DNA of 64,000 nucleotides from CAVQTK01 sp963716455 (GTDB lineage: Bacteria; Pseudomonadota; Gammaproteobacteria; Coxiellales; Coxiellaceae), in contig CAVQTK010000013.1 of the NCBI GenBank assembly GCA_963716455.1, positions 1-64,000 on the forward strand, written 5' to 3'. The notes below the pieces were generated by a model. That model was not told the origin of the DNA, did no database searches, and was given only the letters and a program-made list of their open reading frames with translations. This document shows positions 1-9,354 of the stretch, one piece after another (the stretch's first letter is position 1; the number at the start of each line of letters is the position of its first letter). Made by a program: the position numbers and the translations under genes.

Positions 1-690
1 GCGCGGCGAAGCGGGCGGCTCTGGCCCGTGCTCTGTTGTCCACATTGGTAACCATAGGGGGCACCGCGGCCCGCCGGGCGCGTGCGCGCGCCGCCGGGCC
101 CAGCCACGGGTGTCAGGGGGCACGGCGGAAGAGCTGGACCGAGCCGAGGGGCACGAAGCCGGGCAGACAGCAGCGCCCGCGCGCGCCGCCGCCCGCGGCG
201 ACGGCGAGCTGGCCGGCCGGGATCATGGCCAGGGCGTCGGCGGCCAGCCGGGATCCGCCGCCCCGGCCGCGCCTGCCAGGCTCGAGTTCGAAGCTCAGCT
301 CGGTAAGGCCGGCGATGCCCTGGCTGACGACCGCGAGGGCGGACCGGTCCGGGTCCGGGTAGCCAAACACCCGGGGGTGGCTCCTGATCCGCGCGGCGAA
401 CTCCGCCCGCGGCTGGGCGGCGATGCGTGCCGGGCCGGTCGATCAACGGCGGCGGCGCTGGGTATGGCCGGTACCGCGGCCCGCCATCAGCATGTCCAGG
501 CAGTCGATCCAGCCCTCCGGCCCGGCCAGGGCGGCGATCAGCCGAGGGTCGTGGGCGCCGCCGAAACCGTCCGCTCCCAGCGCAGCGAGCCGACGCTCTG
601 TGATGTCCGGTGCCACGGCGAAGACGGCGTGCCCGGTGAACGAGACAACCGCTTCCAGGCCCGGCCGCCAGTTCTTGTCACTGCTGCCAG
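1..690. other. GC-rich foreign segment, probable chimeric contig end
   Basis: Composition here is extremely GC-rich and switches abruptly to AT-rich sequence at about position 690, where the bases after a CTGCCAGG run become AAAGTGAAAAATTATAG. Everything after that point is uniformly AT-rich. The only recognisable gene inside is an actinobacterial-type acetyltransferase broken by a frameshift. A single sharp composition step with no repeat, integrase or attachment site beside it is best explained as an assembly chimera or contaminant read. Transfer from an actinobacterium is possible but less likely. Confidence 0.75.
113..690 (-). pseudogene. Actinobacterial-type GNAT acetyltransferase, frameshifted and 5'-truncated
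   Basis: The minus strand reads GLEAVVSFTGHAVFAVAPD, then GWIDCLDMLMAGRGTG, in one frame and stops near 443. In the next frame it resumes at about 440 with a segment including RIRSHPRVFGYPDPD, then GIAGLTELSFELEP, an arginine/glycine-rich acetyl-CoA-binding loop, and a terminal GFVPLGSVQLFRR. This order matches GNAT N-acetyltransferases as I know them from high-GC actinobacteria. A second disturbance lies near 170-200, where the expected PGNAASL motif is scrambled. The 5' end is lost at the composition junction near 690. With two disruptions in 580 bp, low-quality sequence at a contig end is as likely as true decay. The substrate cannot be inferred. Confidence 0.6.
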
Positions 691-1175
691 GAAAGTGAAA
701 AATTATAGAAACTAGTTATAAAACCTATAGTGCCAAAATAAATTTGGGTAAATTGACAGTTGTGAACATAAGAAATGCTCCAAATTAACACTTGGAGGAG
801 GAAACATCTTAACTAATTCGGTTTCTAGCCTTAAATAAAACCACCAAATAAGATGGAACAATATTACTATTCAAATACAATGTCATTTGCTAAAGACATA
901 ACAATTGAGCAAAGTGGATTTCAATAAGACGTTCTTTAGGACAGCCTCTTGGAATCGAGCAACCGTAATGCCCGTATTGCTGTGATTTTCTCTGCAATTG
1001 AGAATGTGTGCTGATCCAATCCAGATATGAATTGCTCAATATAATCTAACGTTTCAGCAGTGAAATCTGGGATGACAATGGCGCAATAATCCATTCAGTA
1101 GCATAAGCACATTGCTAAATCCAAACTCTTGAACATTCACCTTGTGGTAACGTGGACCTTACTTTGTTTAGAGCC
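691..1175. other. Non-coding AT-rich stretch
   Basis: No open frame with a start, ribosome-binding site or recognisable product was found on either strand. The phrase TTAACACTTGGAG occurs here near 785 and again near 3511, so part of this stretch may be a decayed copy of sequence that flanks the DUF3846-like remnant. Confidence 0.4.
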
Positions 1176-2040
1176 TCATGCAAGTATCCTAATTTCCCAA
1201 AATACACAAACTATAAAATAGGATACACTTAAGTATCCTTTGTGCTCATCTATTCGATTGATAAGGCATTCCATAAATCGTTTTTTTTCGTCCTCAGATG
1301 CTAAACTTTTGTAAAACATCATTAGTGCATCGAGATTATCAGATTTAACAATGGCTGTCTTTGGATTAGCACAGATACTCTGATTTCTCGGTGAGTTAGC
1401 CTGCCGTAAATCAACTCCTACACTTATTATTTCTTGGCCAGAAATAATAGCATGAATACTTCCTAGACCTCCAACGGATCGCCCACAGTTATTATAACGA
1501 GTCAGTTCTGACTGCAGCACAGAAATTATGTTTTTTTCAATGGGGTCAGCTATTCAGCTTGAAGCTTCTGGAGATACTTTTTGGCTCAACTCTTTAGGCT
1601 TATAAAAAAGAAAAGGTACTCGCACGGTTTGCCTATTACCATCACTATCGAAAATAGATAATTTAGTTTTTAAGTTCTTCCGATTGTCCTTCGTAGTGGT
1701 GTGCCACGGAAGCAAATATTTATTTCCACGGGAAGCGTTTGGCCTACAGGTATTGTGTCACCAGAAACAAGATCAGTTGTACGTGTTCGTATTTGCTGAT
1801 AATCAATGACAATTGAGCTGTCTGTGACTTTTTTCATTAATAACTTTTTTACGTAACATTGACCAGAGAGACAGGTGTCTGGGTACAATTCTTTACCCTA
1901 AAACCAGCGGTAAGTAGTGTCAATATTGAGTCATCACTCTGTTTACTAATTAACCAATAGCATTGATTAGGAATTAGAGTTAAATGAAAGGTCTTCCTTA
2001 ATTTTGCCAATGCTTTTTTAGAGTGGAACCGGTTGTAGTA
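1176..2040 (-). pseudogene. Unrecognised protein, split by two frameshifts and one stop
   Basis: Four minus-strand pieces read as one protein. The first runs from about 2040 through RKTFHLTLIPNQCYWL to a frameshift near 1885. The second contains TCLSGQCYVKKLLMKKV and DTIPVGQTLPVEINICF and ends in a frameshift near 1690. The third reads KTKLSIFDSDGNRQTVRV and ends EASS followed by TGA near 1559. The fourth continues in the same frame through IADPIEKNIISVLQ and ends at 1176. The predicted product would be near 280 residues. I recognise no family. The 5' end meets the group II intron remnant at about 2040, which may have interrupted it. Confidence 0.45.
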
Positions 2041-2094
2041 GTTATGAAGCGAGTAACGATCGTGGAGCAAAGAACCGGTGGATAAACCTAGCGG

Positions 2095-2815
2095 GAGAAG
2101 GAAACCTTGTCTGTACACAGCATTGACAGAATAGAAAACACAGGGAAAACGAAACTTGAACGCTTAAGCGAGCGGGCGAGCGAGCAGAGAACCGAAAAAA
2201 AACGGTGTTTAATAATTTAGGACATCTGATTGATCGTGAACTGCTCAAGCAAATGTACTATCGAATAGATGGAAGCAAAGCGATAGGTATTGACGGCATC
2301 AATAAGGAAATTTATGGCAGACAACTGGAAGAAAACATTGATACTCTCATCAAGAGCATTCGCAGAGGCACGTATCGACCGAAACCCGCAAAGTTAGTTG
2401 AGATTTCCAAAGAAGATGGCAGCACGAGGCCATTAGCGATCTCGTGTTTTGTGGACAAGTTTGTTCAAATGGCTGTGAGTGAAATTCTCACCCGGATTTA
2501 CGAGCCACTGTTCCTGCCTTGTTCTTTCGGATATCGACCCGGTCTTCAGCTGCCATGATGCGCTACGTGCGCTGATGGAACAGGCTTATCCGTGCTGGAA
2601 CGGAGCTATTGTGGAGATTGACATTCAGAAATATTTTAACTCAATTCCGCACGCGGAGTTGAAAGAGATATTGAAGAAGAAAATCTCAGACGAACACTTC
2701 CTACAGCTAACAGATAAACTAGCGACTACTCCGATAAGTAATAAAGGGGAAGTGGCTGCCAATACCATCGGCTGTCCGCAAGGCGGCTTATGCAAAGCTT
2801 TGCATAAACCGCTTA
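2095..2815 (+). pseudogene. Group II intron reverse transcriptase/maturase remnant (LtrA-like)
   Basis: The remnant starts with a basic segment (ETLSVHSIDRIENTGKTKLE) and shifts frame in an eight-A run at about 2197-2204. It then gives FNNLGHLIDRELLKQMYYR, KAIGIDGINKEIYGRQLEEN and RPLAISCFVDKFVQMAVSEI, which are reverse-transcriptase domains 0 to 2. A second frameshift lies near 2543 within the RPG..CHDAL motif. The next frame gives IVEIDIQKYFNSIPH, where the first catalytic Asp would sit, and CPQGG of domain 4. Homology ends right after CPQGG, so the YxDD motif, thumb and maturase X domain are missing. The protein cannot be active. No intact intron domain V was recognised downstream. Confidence 0.8.
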
Positions 2816-2849
2816 TCGCCGGTCGGCGGCGACACGCCTACGGTAGTCA

Positions 2850-2984
2850 AGATATGAAAGAAGAGTCGCGGCGCGAAATTACGGCTTAGTTGAGAATTTT
2901 CAAAATATTATTTATGGAGCTGAGAAAATCAGGCAAGGCTATCATGAAAACCCTAAGAAATTTGATGTGTTTCTCGAAATTTAA
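2850..2984 (+). pseudogene. C-terminal fragment of an unknown protein
   Basis: An open frame without a start codon reads from RYERRVAARNYGLVENFQN through YGAEKIRQGYHENPKKFD to a stop at 2982. Its composition looks like real protein, and it lies 17 bases upstream of the next small gene, so the two were probably once in one operon. It begins about where the reverse-transcriptase homology ends, suggesting a deletion junction near 2800-2850. No family is recognised. Confidence 0.3.
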
Positions 2985-3000
2985 CTATTAGGAATTGTAT

Positions 3001-3207
3001 ATGAATAAAATTAAATTAATGTTACATCCCAAGCTTGAAATCACCCGAAAACAAACAACAGTCAGTAAGCCGCTATTTACGGAGATCTGGGATTTATTGC
3101 CAGAATTTTTCATTGATGAAAAATCACCGGAATTTCTTGCAATAATCATAGAAAAGTCTGAAAATTGGTTTTTGCAATCATTTTCAGTGAATAAAAAAGG
3201 AGTTTGA
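3001..3207 (+). CDS. Small hypothetical protein (68 aa)
   Basis: The ATG at 3001 follows an AGGA ribosome-binding site. The product is acidic at its centre (ending FFIDEKSPEFLAIIIEKSE) and has no recognisable domain, signal peptide or membrane segment. It ends one base before the ATG of the DUF3846-like remnant, so both would be translated together. Small genes of this kind beside DUF3846 are typical of plasmids and conjugative elements, which fits the decayed mobile DNA around it. Its function is unknown. Confidence 0.45.
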   Translation: MNKIKLMLHPKLEITRKQTTVSKPLFTEIWDLLPEFFIDEKSPEFLAIIIEKSENWFLQSFSVNKKGV

Positions 3208-3208
3208 T

Positions 3209-3456
3209 ATGGCGCTTGTACTAAAAACACATGGCACGATTCAAAAAATTAAAGTACCTGTCTGGATCGTAAAAAAAGGCTGACATTCCTGCAAAAATTA
3301 GTGGGTGGCTATATAGAAGTTGTTCATCGGAATGAAAATAAAATCTATCTGCGTAATGAAGAAGGCCGAATTCTTCAATTACCCATCAATCCATTCTTAA
3401 ATGGCCTTTTTTGTGGTGATCTTGTTTGTGTTCAAACACCAGAAGAATTTGGTTAA
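3209..3456 (+). pseudogene. DUF3846-like small protein, frameshifted
   Basis: The ATG at 3209 has a strong AAGGAG site overlapping the previous gene's end. The first frame gives MALVLKTHGTIQKIKVPVW and stops in a run of seven A near 3277. Removing one A restores KLVGGYIEVVHRNENKIY, then NEEGRILQLPINPF and GDLVCVQTPEEFG. The pattern VGGYIE, NEEG, LP.N and GD.V is that of DUF3846, a family of unknown function common on plasmids and phages. A homopolymer sequencing error would explain the break, so the gene may be intact in the organism. Confidence 0.55.
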
Positions 3457-4252
3457 AATAATGAAATGAAAAACCCTAAATATTGAAAAATAAAAACTGA
3501 AAAAAAATTTAACACTTGGAGATAAGCCAGCAGAACAAAGCGCTTACGTTTAATTGAGTATCCCATGCTTGCTGGTAGTTCATGAAAAAAAACAGATAGA
3601 TCACCTGCAGAATGTTATCTATTTTCATCTGGTTAATTTTCAAGCCAGCAAAGTTTTCAGGTCACTTCAACTCCCGTAGTGCCTATCACTAAAACCTTGT
3701 GGATAGGTTTCCAATTATTTTTTTCTTTTATTGGACAGCATTCCATATTGTTGCATTTTTCTTCGCAAAATGCCGCGACTCACACGAGCAAACGAGCTGC
3801 CTAATCTCTGGTTTTGCCCTGCGTACTGCGAAACTATTTCCAGAAAGATTATTCCACAAATCCGCAGCCTGTTTTGGCATCATTGGCCGGGAGCTCAAAG
3901 CAGGAAACTCAATCATGCCAGTTATGGATAAAATATTCCCACGCCCCTATGTTGGTATTAATGAAAAATTCAGCCACGACTTCCCCTCGTTATGATTCAC
4001 TATGGGATAAATTTGGTTCAAATCCTCTTTGCCGGAATTTTTGAGCGCCTAGAAAATTTTTTAACGTTTTATCTATCAAACAATAGGCTGTAATGATAAA
4101 ATTCTCTAATAGCATAAGACCTCTTCTGTAATTTTGTGGTCTGTTAAACAACAAAATGACATGAGGTCTGATTGTTATGCAATCTGGATTAAATGAGCTC
4201 AGAAGTTGAAAATCACGTTTACTGAGTATTTCAATAAAGGAGGGAAACCGAC
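3457..4252. other. Intergenic decayed DNA, no supported gene
   Basis: Several overlapping open frames between 3699 and 4044 occur on both strands, but none has a ribosome-binding site, a recognisable motif or protein-like composition. The only structure I can support is the hairpin at 4117-4169. Confidence 0.4.
4117..4169. repeat. Imperfect inverted repeat (hairpin)
   Basis: The arms AGACCTC...ATTTTGT and ACAAAAT...GAGGTCT are complementary with a few mismatches around a loop of about 12 bases. It sits some 85 bases before the LRR gene's start. There is no following T-run for a terminator on the plus strand. It may be a small transposable-element remnant or an RNA structure in the leader. 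Confidence 0.45.
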
Positions 4253-7129
4253 ATGCAATTCGATACGGAAATCGCAACCTCAGATACGGACCACCCCTTA
4301 GTCCCATCACATAGTATTCAAAATAAAGACGACAGTTATTTACTGCTTGAAAAACCGGATTATACCGAACTGGATAAGTTCCTGTCTGGCTTAGGTATCG
4401 AGCGCAAAGATATTCCGGTCGAAAACGAATATCTGCTCAGGCTGTTTCAACATGAGATGAGTACTTGTTCCTGGATGAAATGGAGCAGCCTGGATCATGC
4501 TTTGGAAAAATGTTTGCAGTGGCCGTTGCTATCTGCTCATGATTTGGGACCCGAAACCAAAGAGAGTGCCTGGCGGCGAGTCAGACCGGCTGAACGATCT
4601 ATTTTGTTAAAAAGTACGTGGGGGTTGGTGAAAGCGTATGCGGTGCAGGGATTTGCGCGCGGTTTGGAGTTGGGGTTATTTACATCCATTCATATTTTTA
4701 TCTATTCCATGCTGTTGTATCGTTTGGTTAAGCTGATCCAAACCGGTACTACCAGCATGGATGAATTTCGTTCTTCGTTTATCAGCTCGGATCAAAAAGG
4801 GATTGATAGCTTAGTGCGCCTGTTAGCGGGATTAGAAACGCAGTGGTTGAGGTTAATTTTAACGAGTCCTTTAATCATTGCGGGGTTACAAAGTATCTCT
4901 AGTCTATGGAGAGCACAGCGCACCTCACCGGTCACATTAAAAAATTACACCCAAATCATTGATACTCATCTTCAAAAAAAGGGTGGTTGGCTGCGGGATG
5001 GTATTTATGAATACCTCCCAGGTGTTTCCAGTGCCAGTCTTTTGTCTTTAAGCGGGAAATTACAAAAACTAGAAAATCTGGTGCGCTGGGATGGGCGTTT
5101 ATCGAGTGAGGAGCGGACACAAATTTTTGAGGCTTTGTGTCGAGTGGCAATAACAGGGAAAAAAAATACGCGACTGAACGCCTTGCAATATTTAGCCAGG
5201 ATTGCGCATGGAGTGGGATTTAAAGATTTACCTCGTCTCAAAGAAGCCGGTTACTCCAAAGAAGAATTATTGACGATGTTATACATTAAGGGAAAAGCGT
5301 TAGCAGTGATCATGTCATTGCCGAAAGAAGAAATTAAAGAAAGTCAACCTTTACGATGCCAAGCCATTCAATCATTGCCGCAACGCATCTATCGTCAGTA
5401 TTTATTGTGGTGGTTATTAGGCTTAAAGACGCATGTATTAAAGCAACAATTGCCAGCCTTATTATTGAAAATTGCGAAGTTAGCGATAGAGTTATATTTT
5501 TTTCAAATGATCCTATTCAGTATTTTGGAAGCCATTCGGTGCCCTGATAAACAAGGGTTTGAATTAGGTTTCGGCTATTCTAAATATGCTGATCTTTTAA
5601 CGATCGATTGCTATTTTGAAATGGTTGATCAGTTTCGTACCATTAATTTAAATGATTCGGTTCAGTTGTTAGTGGAACAGACTCAGTATTTCAACTTAGA
5701 AGGATTACGCAATCTGACATTTATGTATAAAAACTTAACTGGCGAAGAAATGGTGGCTATTTTAAGAAGCGCTGAAGACCGGGGAGCTGGTTTCGCTGTA
5801 TTAAATATATTCGACAATTTTGCCGATTCTGATATGCGATCTTTAGCCGCTTATCTAAATAATTCGATAGTCCAAAATGTATGGTTAGGTTGTTATAGTG
5901 AAGACATCAGAGGAGGAACCAATTTAAGCGACGCAGGATTGGCCTATTTAGCCCAAGTTTTGCCATTTATGAAGGAGCTTGTTTCCTTTGACATTTGTTT
6001 TCCGAATATCGGGGATGAAGGTATCCAAGCTTTAGCTGATGTATTAAATAGAACTCACATCAAACGTTTTTATTTGCATCATACAAAAATGGGAGACCCA
6101 GGAGGAATTCAATTAGCTGAAGCCTGGTCAACGATGCCAGCCATCGAACGAATCGTGATGGATGGCTCTGAGGTAGGCGACGGAACGATCCGGGCATTAT
6201 CCTCAGTCGTTCGAAATTGTCCTGTTTTAAATGAATTGTGGGTTGATGGTAATTTTATTACTAACACGGGTGCGATCTATTTTGCAAATTTGATTCAAAA
6301 TACTTCGCTACCTAGAATCGGCTTAAGAAGCACTAATGTCACCGATGAGGGGGTAATGGCGTTAGCCGGGGTTATAGTGAATTTGCCTGTTACTGTATTA
6401 GGAATGGGTAGTCGTAGTGGTGAAGAGGGTATCATCACTTTGATCAATCAACTTAATAAAACCAATATCTGGTATCTTGAATTAGTTTATAATACCTTTA
6501 CTCCACAAAGTATGGAGGCGCTCGCCCGTACTCTCCCTTCTACGCAATTGAATTATTTAGAATTAGATTATAATAATTTAAATGATCCAAAATTGATTTC
6601 TCAATTAGCTCTAGGAATTGCTGCTTCTGCGATTGATACCCTGATTATGTGGGATAATAATATAAGCACCTCCATGAATTTATTGGGTCCAGCCATGTCT
6701 AAGCTGGATTATTTTGAAATTGTAGAAGGTAGTCTAACGGATGCCAGCTTAATCGATCTATCACCTTTCTTGCCAGGCTCCTTATTAGAAACTCTCTATT
6801 TAAATTTTAATTTAATCGGTGACGAGGGTTTATTAGCTTTAGCAAAGGTGCTACCCGATACGCAAATCACAGATTTATCATTGATTCACAACCGCATCAC
6901 TGATAAAGGTGCGCAAGTCATAGCCCAGGTATATCCTAATACTTCTTTGAACGTACTCTACTTAATGGAGAATAATATCTCTGGAGGCATATTGTATCAG
7001 GTCGAAAATTATCAATGGCAGGCATATTGCCAAGATCAACTCTGTCACGCCAATGCTCAATATAATGGTTACACCGCACCTTTAATATCAAGCGATTCAT
7101 CGACTGATGCGTCGCCGCCCATCTTATGA
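4253..7129 (+). CDS. Large leucine-rich-repeat protein, candidate secreted effector
   Basis: The 958-residue product starts at an ATG with a good AAAGGAGG site 9 bases upstream. Residues 1 to about 470 form an alpha-helical region without recognised domain, including hydrophobic helices (LFTSIHIFIYSMLLYRL near 145-160 and YFFQMILFSILEAI near 420). From about 480 onward, leucine-rich repeats of the ribonuclease-inhibitor/NLR type recur, with phrases such as LSDAGLAYLAQVLP, IGDEGIQALADVL, VTDEGVMALAGVI and IGDEGLLALAKVLP. This repeat class mediates protein binding and is typical of eukaryote-like effectors in Legionellales. No catalytic domain is visible. A truncated second copy follows at 7694. 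Secretion is inference: I see no Sec signal and did not find a PmrA-like box upstream. Confidence 0.8.
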   Translation: MQFDTEIATSDTDHPLVPSHSIQNKDDSYLLLEKPDYTELDKFLSGLGIERKDIPVENEYLLRLFQHEMSTCSWMKWSSLDHALEKCLQWPLLSAHDLGPETKESAWRRVRPAERSILLKSTWGLVKAYAVQGFARGLELGLFTSIHIFIYSMLLYRLVKLIQTGTTSMDEFRSSFISSDQKGIDSLVRLLAGLETQWLRLILTSPLIIAGLQSISSLWRAQRTSPVTLKNYTQIIDTHLQKKGGWLRDGIYEYLPGVSSASLLSLSGKLQKLENLVRWDGRLSSEERTQIFEALCRVAITGKKNTRLNALQYLARIAHGVGFKDLPRLKEAGYSKEELLTMLYIKGKALAVIMSLPKEEIKESQPLRCQAIQSLPQRIYRQYLLWWLLGLKTHVLKQQLPALLLKIAKLAIELYFFQMILFSILEAIRCPDKQGFELGFGYSKYADLLTIDCYFEMVDQFRTINLNDSVQLLVEQTQYFNLEGLRNLTFMYKNLTGEEMVAILRSAEDRGAGFAVLNIFDNFADSDMRSLAAYLNNSIVQNVWLGCYSEDIRGGTNLSDAGLAYLAQVLPFMKELVSFDICFPNIGDEGIQALADVLNRTHIKRFYLHHTKMGDPGGIQLAEAWSTMPAIERIVMDGSEVGDGTIRALSSVVRNCPVLNELWVDGNFITNTGAIYFANLIQNTSLPRIGLRSTNVTDEGVMALAGVIVNLPVTVLGMGSRSGEEGIITLINQLNKTNIWYLELVYNTFTPQSMEALARTLPSTQLNYLELDYNNLNDPKLISQLALGIAASAIDTLIMWDNNISTSMNLLGPAMSKLDYFEIVEGSLTDASLIDLSPFLPGSLLETLYLNFNLIGDEGLLALAKVLPDTQITDLSLIHNRITDKGAQVIAQVYPNTSLNVLYLMENNISGGILYQVENYQWQAYCQDQLCHANAQYNGYTAPLISSDSSTDASPPIL

Positions 7130-7639
7130 TGGACGACATCACTTAAAATCAAGTCGTAAATATGATGTTTTCGATAGGGATGTTAAAAGGGAGACTTCTA
7201 AAAAAATAACCTGGGGCGCTGGAAATTCTATCGAAGTGATTGAAGATGATCCACTGGCAGCAACAACCGACCCATTTCAGATCATTCCGCTGGATTCCAT
7301 ACTACCGAATCATTGCCAACCTGGACTCCTCCCGCCTTATCCAGTCCGACTTCAGCCGAATCATCAGCCAGATCCTTACTCACCCCCATCACTGCAGGAG
7401 CCATGATGATGGGTACGCTGGGATTGAGTCTTTTACTCTATAAAAATGTCACCATAGTGCGGGCGGTTGCTAACGTCGGTTGCCGATTATTGCAGCGGTG
7501 TTTTCTAAGAACCAGTGATAGTCTCAAAGTTTCTACAAATCATTATTCATTTCATTTACAAAATAAAACAAGGCAAACACAGTGCGGAGATTACACCCGA
7601 CGACCACTTTTAGCTATTAACGATGCTTACTTTTGCTGA
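7107..7639 (+). pseudogene. Probable out-of-frame C-terminal extension of the LRR protein
   Basis: Two overlapping frames follow the LRR stop. The first runs 7107-7406 and is acidic then proline-rich (SIEVIEDDPLAATTDPF). The second, to 7639, contains a hydrophobic segment GAMMMGTLGLSLLLYKN resembling a single membrane helix, then a basic tail. The first overlaps the LRR reading frame by 23 bases and neither has its own ribosome-binding site. A C-terminal membrane anchor lost by frameshift is a reasonable reading but unproven. Confidence 0.35.
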
Positions 7640-7693
7640 AATTACAAATTAGCTAGGGCAACTTGGTATTTCAATCAAAGGAGGAAAACCGAC

Positions 7694-8540
7694 ATGCAAT
7701 TAGAAAGCACAACATCAGGTAATGATAATCCCTTAGTTCCATCACTGAGTATTCAAAATAGTAAAGACGGCAGTTATTTCCGTTTCCATGAAGAACCGGA
7801 TTACAGCGAGTTGGATGGTTTTTTATCGGGTCTAGGCATTGAGCGCAAAGATATTACGGTCAACAGTGATTACTTACGTTATTTCAACATGAGATGAGCA
7901 CCTGCCCCGGGATGAAGTGGGCCAGCTTGGATCATGCTTTGGAAAAAATGTTGCAGTGGCCATTGCTCTCTGCTCGTGATCTGGGAACGGAAACCAAACA
8001 CAGCACCTGGCGGCGAGTCAGACCGGCGGAGCGATCTATTCTGCTAAAAAGTACCTGGGGTTTGGTTAAAGCGTATGCGGTGCAGGGATTTGTCCGTGGT
8101 CTGGAATTGGGATTATTTACTTCCATCCACGGATTTATTTATTCGATGCTGTTGTATCGTCTGGTTACACTGATTCAAACGGGTTCTACCGGCGTTGAAG
8201 AGTTCCGTGCTTCGTTTATCGGCTCAGATCAAAAAGGCATTGATAGCTTAGTGCGCTTGTTAGCGAACCTAGAAGGTCAGTGGTTAAAATTGATTTTAAC
8301 CAGCCCACTCATCATGGGTGGATTACAAAGTATTTTCAGTATGTTCAGTGCGCGGCGAACATCGTCCAGCAAGATAAACAGCTATCTAAAAAATATTGAT
8401 GCTCATCTACAGGCCGGTGGCAGTTGGTGGCGCGATGGGATTTATGAATACCTACCCGGTATTTCCAGTAGCAGCAATTTATCATTGAGCGGCCAATTAC
8501 AAAAGCTGGAGAGCCTGGTGCGTTGGGATGGCCGTTTATA
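7694..8540 (+). pseudogene. Truncated, frameshifted second copy of the LRR protein N-terminus
   Basis: The ribosome-binding site and first codons (AAAGGAGGAAAACCGACATG) nearly duplicate those of the gene at 4253. The encoded protein is closely similar over the first 280 residues, for example LSGLGIERKDI, RRVRPAERSILLKSTWGLVK and GSDQKGIDSLVRLLA. A frameshift at about 7880 moves the reading from YLRYFNMR to HEMSTCPGMKW. The copy ends abruptly after LVRWDGRL at 8540, so the whole repeat domain is missing. It probably arose by tandem duplication followed by deletion, and any product would lack the binding domain. Confidence 0.75.
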
Positions 8541-8821
8541 AAGTCTATAAAAATTGCCCTGAAGCATTTTTTATTCTCTTTGACAATAAAAACACTGTTA
8601 AAGGAATTCTTATTGAGAGCATATCTAATTTAATTACTAAAAATAATTTAGGGAAGGTTAAAAAAATTTTAGAGCTATTTCCAGAAATCACCATTGAATT
8701 CTCTCAAAGTTCAGAGACTCCTCACACTATAAAATTAAATATACTTTAGATACTTTGAAAGAAGAATTAGAATTGATTAGATATAAAAATATGAAAATCC
8801 TGTTTCAAAGGTTTAAAACAT
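8535..8821 (+). pseudogene. Orphan C-terminal fragment joined to the LRR copy
   Basis: Sequence after the LRR truncation reads KVYKNCPEAFFILFDNKN, then NNLGKVKKILELFPEITIEF, and stops at 8749. A shifted frame continues DTLKEELELIRYKNMKIL to a stop near 8820. Helix-rich, ankyrin-like character is possible but no repeat is complete. It is the end of an unrelated gene brought next to the LRR copy by deletion. Confidence 0.35.
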
Positions 8822-9354
8822 AATTAACTATGGCTTCGTTGAATCAAGAAAATGATTTATTCAACTTTCGGGCAAAATGATCGAAAATTTCTTCATCTAT
8901 AATGGTTTAAAACAAGGCAATCATATCATTTAGACAACGAGATTGTATGTAACATAGCTCCTTTCAATCCCACTATTTCTGTTTGTATAGAAATAGTTCG
9001 AATTTCAAAAATCTCGCTCTTGTTGCATTTATCATTCTTTTGTTAACAGGATATTTACATATTATTTCAATTTTTCATTATTAACCAGATCAGGAACCAA
9101 AAAGATCCTAGAAGCATAATTCATTAGACTTCTTTCGAAACTCGCTGCTGGTAGCAAAGTGCAAGGCGCATCGGAGCGCAAAACCGGAGCATACACGCAA
9201 GTAATGTGAGGATTTGAGCACCGAAGCAACGCAGTAATTTGCAACAGCAGTAGAGTTTCGAAAAAAGTCTATTGATTACCTAACTGAACTTCAAGCTAGT
9301 AGAACATGCAAAAATTCACTATAATCTTTACATTTTTAACTAAATAGGTGATTT
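8822..9354. other. Intergenic region with one palindromic repeat
   Basis: No gene is supported. The stretch contains the 147-bp inverted-repeat element at 9125-9271 and a short hairpin (ATTTCT/AGAAAT) near 8975. The dehydrogenase promoter presumably lies in the last 80 bases, but I could not choose a convincing -35/-10 pair. Confidence 0.4.
9125..9271. repeat. MITE-like palindromic element with TAGACTTCTTTCGAAACTC ends
   Basis: The element begins TAGACTTCTTTCGAAACTC and ends with its near-perfect complement GAGTTTCGAAAAAAGTCTA. The interior also pairs in part (GCTGCTG and CAGCAG). I recall elements with these ends and a similar interior in several Legionellales genomes. Single-end similarity recurs at 46397 (TAGACTTCTTTCGC). 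No transposase is present, so mobilisation would need one supplied in trans. Confidence 0.7.

Noticed and set aside
3699..4044. Overlapping open frames on both strands
   Set aside because: No ribosome-binding site, no family motif and frames open on both strands at once; treated as chance openings in decayed DNA.
3995..4045. tRNA-like phrase GGTTCAAATCC followed by GCCGG
   Set aside because: It resembles a T-arm but no pairing stem, anticodon arm or acceptor could be built, so neither a tRNA nor an attachment site is claimed.
9062..9244. 60-codon minus-strand open frame
   Set aside because: It lies almost wholly inside the palindromic element at 9125-9271 and has no coding character.
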